Origin: Paracoccaceae bacterium
GTDB lineage: Bacteria; Pseudomonadota; Alphaproteobacteria; Rhodobacterales; Rhodobacteraceae
NCBI GenBank assembly: GCA_002400675.1
Contig: NVQY01000101.1
Span: 1-5,637, forward strand
DNA length: 5,637 bases
Reading direction: 5' to 3'
The position numbers and the translations under genes are program-made. Shown here in pieces: positions 5,543-5,637 of this stretch. The notes beneath the pieces are model-generated. The model had not been told where the DNA came from, made no database searches, and saw only the letters and a program-made list of their open reading frames with translations. How positions within the stretch are numbered: position 1 is the stretch's first letter; each line of letters opens with the position of its first letter.

Positions 5543-5637
5543 ATGGTTGAGTTTCTGCCGCTTGAATTGCCGGACAACCCTAGACTCGGCCAGAACATCA
5601 TCCATTTTGCCCGTGCCCTGCGCAAGGCCGGGCTGCC
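5543..5637 (+). CDS. N-terminus of a probable VWA-domain (CoxE-like) protein, 3' truncated by window
   Basis: The frame opens with ATG at 5543 and runs off the end after about 32 residues: MVEFLPLELPD, then NPRLGQNIIHF and ARALRKAGLP. An in-frame TAA at 5519-5521 limits the start; the GCAGG ribosome-binding site is weak. The pattern of a short lead followed by a helix ending in ALRKAGLP matches the N-terminal region of CoxE-like VWA proteins, which start with a helical part before the metal-binding VWA domain. Such proteins are standard partners of MoxR ATPases, and moxR lies upstream on the same strand. The VWA domain itself (MIDAS motif DxSxS) is outside the window, so this is recognition from a short N-terminus plus context. 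Confidence 0.65.
   Translation, partial: MVEFLPLELPDNPRLGQNIIHFARALRKAGL

Noticed and set aside
5089..5550. 153-residue + strand frame whose ATG overlaps the moxR stop as TGATG
   Set aside because: The overlap looks like coupling, but the product is His/Gln/Arg/Pro-rich as in antisense shadows, runs through the structured terminator and into the VWA-like gene, and the opposite-strand gene has better composition.

Overview
The window looks like a chromosomal segment of an alphaproteobacterium of the order Rhodobacterales (Roseobacter-type Rhodobacteraceae). The evidence is the high GC content, the overlapping nagZ-scpA-scpB gene order with a short basic protein behind it, and the character of the encoded proteins. 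This assignment is from recognition of families and gene order; no database search was run.

Region 1 (1-1859, + strand) holds the 3' end of a probable nagZ (cell-wall recycling beta-N-acetylhexosaminidase), then scpA and scpB, the two accessory subunits of the SMC-ScpAB condensin. The coding regions overlap (11 bp for nagZ/scpA, 1 bp for scpA/scpB), which indicates a translationally coupled operon. A 71-residue, strongly basic small protein of unknown function follows 69 bp later. 

Region 2 (1909-4033, - strand) holds two genes transcribed towards scpB: a GT2-like (Glyco_tranf_2_4 type) glycosyltransferase, then a 318-residue protein with an alpha/beta-hydrolase-like core whose expected catalytic residues appear to be replaced. 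They probably form a surface-glycan or glycoconjugate pair, which is inference.

Region 3 (4034-5637) begins with a divergent control region, followed on the + strand by a MoxR-type AAA+ ATPase. The start of a second + strand gene is cut by the window edge; its N-terminus resembles the VWA-domain (CoxE-like) partners of such ATPases. Between these two lies a reversed 110-residue Trp-rich gene of unknown function. A 72-bp structured intergenic element, ending in a perfect GC-rich hairpin, separates the convergent stop codons of moxR and this small gene.

No tRNA, rRNA, CRISPR array, insertion sequence or phage gene was seen. No intergenic stretch exceeds 300 bases. I do not see a clear undescribed multi-gene system. 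The least explained items are the degenerate hydrolase-like protein, the two small unknown genes and the structured element at 5100-5171.
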